Assembly (NCBI GenBank): GCA_964597685.1 | Contig: CAZQZC010000006.1 | Span: 1-33,384, forward strand | DNA length: 33,384 nucleotides | Reading direction: 5' to 3' | From: JBCBTJ01 sp964597685 | GTDB lineage: Bacteria > Pseudomonadota > Alphaproteobacteria > Caulobacterales > Hyphomonadaceae | Part shown: positions 32,163-33,384 of the stretch, in pieces | Layout: the number at the start of each line of letters is the position of its first letter | Numbering within the stretch: the first letter of the stretch is position 1 | Notes under the pieces: model-generated | The model's database searches: none | The model's input: the letters and a program-made list of their open reading frames with translations, nothing else | What the model was told of the DNA's origin: nothing | Program-made: the position numbers and the translations under genes

Positions 32163-32317
32163 AAGAAGCCTCCGTCGGGCCGCGCAGCCTCTGCGCCGAG
32201 GCGCACAATTGTAACGCCCCCGATAAGGGCGACCAAGCCGAAGAGGATCAGCGCCAGCCAGAGATTGCGACGACGCTGCGCTTTCATCGCGGCGCGCTCG
32301 TCATGGTCTTCCGACAT
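32147..32317 (-). CDS. CoxF-like small membrane protein of the oxidase operon
   Basis: 56 residues. A charged N-terminus (MSEDHDERAAMKAQRRRN) precedes one membrane helix (LWLALILFGLVALIGGVTIV) and a short tail RPDGGFFWTLD. Small proteins of this design (CoxF) sit between ctaB and ctaG in many alphaproteobacterial oxidase operons and are thought to aid assembly, though they are poorly characterised. The ATG at 32317 is used. A GTG at 32332 overlapping the ctaB stop (GTGA) would add five residues and cannot be excluded. Confidence 0.8.
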   Translation of the reverse strand: MSEDHDERAAMKAQRRRNLWLALILFGLVALIGGVTIVRLGAEAARPDGGFFWTLD

Positions 32318-32328
32318 ATTCGGCCCCG

Positions 32329-33276
32329 TCACGACAACAAGCCTTCAATCGACCAGTGCGCGCCCAAGCCGTGTTCGACCAAGAGCGCGGTGAACAGAAG
32401 GAAGAGGTAGAGGATCGAATAGCCAAAGGCGCCTTTTGCGGCCTTGAAATCCTCAGGCGCGGCGTCGCTCTCGCCCGCCCGCGTCCCGGCCAAACGAAAA
32501 GCAAGCCAAACGAACACCCCGCCCAGCGCGAGCGCGCTCACGGCGTAAACCAGGCCGCCCAAGCCCGTCAGCACCGGCGCAAAGCCGAGAGGCGCCAAGA
32601 CCAAGGTGTAGAGCAAAATCTGACGCCGGGTCGCGCGGGCGCCCGCTGTTACAGGTAGCATGGGCACGCCAGCGCGGGCGTATTCCTTGTGCGCGAGCAG
32701 AGACAGGGCCCAGAAATGCGGCGGCGTCCAAAAGAAGATGATGGCGAACAGGATCCAAGCGTCCAAAGACGCCGAGCCTGTGGCCGCGGCCCAGCCAATC
32801 ACCGGCGGAAATGCGCCGGCCGCGCCGCCAATAACGATGTTCTGCGGCGTGCGTCGCTTCAGCCACATTGTGTAGATGACGCCGTAATAGAAGATCGACA
32901 GCGCCAGCAGAGCCGCCGCGAGCGCATTGGACGCCAGCCACATCAGAACGACCGAAACGCCCGATACAATCAGTCCAAGCGCGATCGCCTCGTCCCGCGG
33001 GACGGCGCCGGAGGGGATGGGGCGCGTGGACGTACGAGTCATGATCGCGTCGATATCGGCGTCGAACCACATATTGATCGCGCCCGCCGCCCCTGATCCC
33101 AGGGCGACAGCCAACAAGGCGACGGCGGCCATGAACGGGTTCATTGCAACGGGGGCGGCAACAAGCCCAGCAGCAGCGGTGAACACGACCAACGCCATAA
33201 TGCGCGGCTTCATCAGCTGGACGTAATCGCCGGCGCTCGCGGTGATTGTGGCTTCACGTGTGGTCGCTTCGCTCAT
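32329..33276 (-). CDS. ctaB: Protoheme IX farnesyltransferase (heme O synthase)
   Basis: 315 residues of the UbiA-like prenyltransferase family with about nine membrane helices. It adds farnesyl to heme b to make heme O, a precursor of heme a for the oxidase. The two Asp-containing sites are NMWFDADIDAIMTRT and the loop before WLKRRTPQNIVIGGAAGAFPPVIGWAA. YVQLMKPRIMALVVFTA and WTPPHFWALSLLAHKEYARAGVPMLPV are further family blocks. AAGGA precedes the ATG at a somewhat long distance. A 22-base GC-rich inverted repeat (GCCTCGC with GCGAGGC, about 33307-33328) lies between it and the upstream gene. Confidence 0.98.
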   Translation of the reverse strand: MSEATTREATITASAGDYVQLMKPRIMALVVFTAAAGLVAAPVAMNPFMAAVALLAVALGSGAAGAINMWFDADIDAIMTRTSTRPIPSGAVPRDEAIALGLIVSGVSVVLMWLASNALAAALLALSIFYYGVIYTMWLKRRTPQNIVIGGAAGAFPPVIGWAAATGSASLDAWILFAIIFFWTPPHFWALSLLAHKEYARAGVPMLPVTAGARATRRQILLYTLVLAPLGFAPVLTGLGGLVYAVSALALGGVFVWLAFRLAGTRAGESDAAPEDFKAAKGAFGYSILYLFLLFTALLVEHGLGAHWSIEGLLS

Positions 33277-33364
33277 GGGCGCTGCTCGTCCTTAAGGTCG
33301 GAGAGCCTCGCCTGTCTGCGCGAGGCCCGCCGTTTTGTTTTCAAACCGGGTCAATCCCCGGCGA

Positions 33365-33384
33365 TCAATGACCGCCTTGCGTCC
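33365..33384 (-). CDS. ctaD: Partial 3' end of probable cytochrome c oxidase subunit I gene
   Basis: Only the last codons are in the window: Thr-Gln-Gly-Gly-His and a TGA stop (33365-33367). A terminus ending in Gly-His is usual for alphaproteobacterial subunit I, and subunit I is expected just before ctaB. With five residues the assignment rests mainly on position. Confidence 0.45.

Noticed and set aside
33307..33328. GC-rich inverted repeat upstream of ctaB as a terminator for ctaD
   Set aside because: On the coding (minus) strand no T-run follows the stem; a processing or attenuator structure is possible but unsupported.

Overview
The window looks like chromosomal core DNA of an alphaproteobacterium, probably from the stalked or budding lineages around Caulobacterales, Hyphomonadales or Parvularculales. 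The evidence is high GC, a PopZ/DUF2497 polar-organiser gene behind the alphaproteobacterial PCMT-like/tolC pair, a perfect CtrA box, GANTC (CcrM-type) sites at a promoter, Caulobacter-like promoter elements in front of both tRNAs, and an alphaproteobacterial cytochrome c oxidase cluster. I see no insertion sequence, prophage, integrase, CRISPR array or rRNA. The genus cannot be fixed from the sequence alone.

Layout. (1) 46-2834, minus strand: PCMT-like methyltransferase, TolC-type outer-membrane channel and PopZ-like protein. (2) 2900-3310: tRNA-Cys and tRNA-Asn, with a CtrA box, a GANTC site and a strong terminator between them that may delimit a small RNA. (3) 3594-4397: an orphan, very acidic, cysteine-free secreted protein, preceded by a CRP/FNR-like palindrome and two GAGTC sites and followed by a strong terminator. 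(4) 4517-8464: a compact lipid A/LPS operon (DUF374 acyltransferase, waaA, lpxK, LpxL-type acyltransferase). (5) 8581-11328: DUF4345 membrane protein, SAM methyltransferase, glutathione transferase and RluB-type pseudouridine synthase. (6) 11380-14510: a tight SDR, cytochrome P450, DUF2855 cassette of unknown substrate. (7) 14531-18737: OmpA-like lipoprotein, AhpD/CMD-like protein, SOUL protein, exported amidohydrolase and exported cupin. (8) 18889-23417: APH-like phosphotransferase, ACT-domain protein, purD, a possible broken ORF and xseA. (9) 23431-27199: AraC regulator, NfeD plus SPFH pair, peroxiredoxin and YqgE. (10) 27196-33384, minus strand: a cytochrome oxidase biogenesis operon. In transcription order it runs from the tail of what is probably ctaD through ctaB, a CoxF-like small protein, ctaG, coxC, SURF1, thrC, a GNAT acetyltransferase and an EAL phosphodiesterase.

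How the genes work together. Two regions form coherent pathways. The LPS operon carries Kdo transfer, the lipid A 4'-kinase and two acyltransferases, with stop/start overlaps. The oxidase operon carries heme O synthesis, copper delivery to subunit I, subunit III and SURF1, and then runs by overlapping start and stop codons into threonine synthase, a GNAT enzyme and a c-di-GMP phosphodiesterase. The least understood items are the possible CtrA-controlled small RNA between the tRNAs, the acidic secreted protein with its regulatory sites, and the SDR/P450/DUF2855 cassette. I did not find a clear undescribed multi-gene system; these three are the best candidates.
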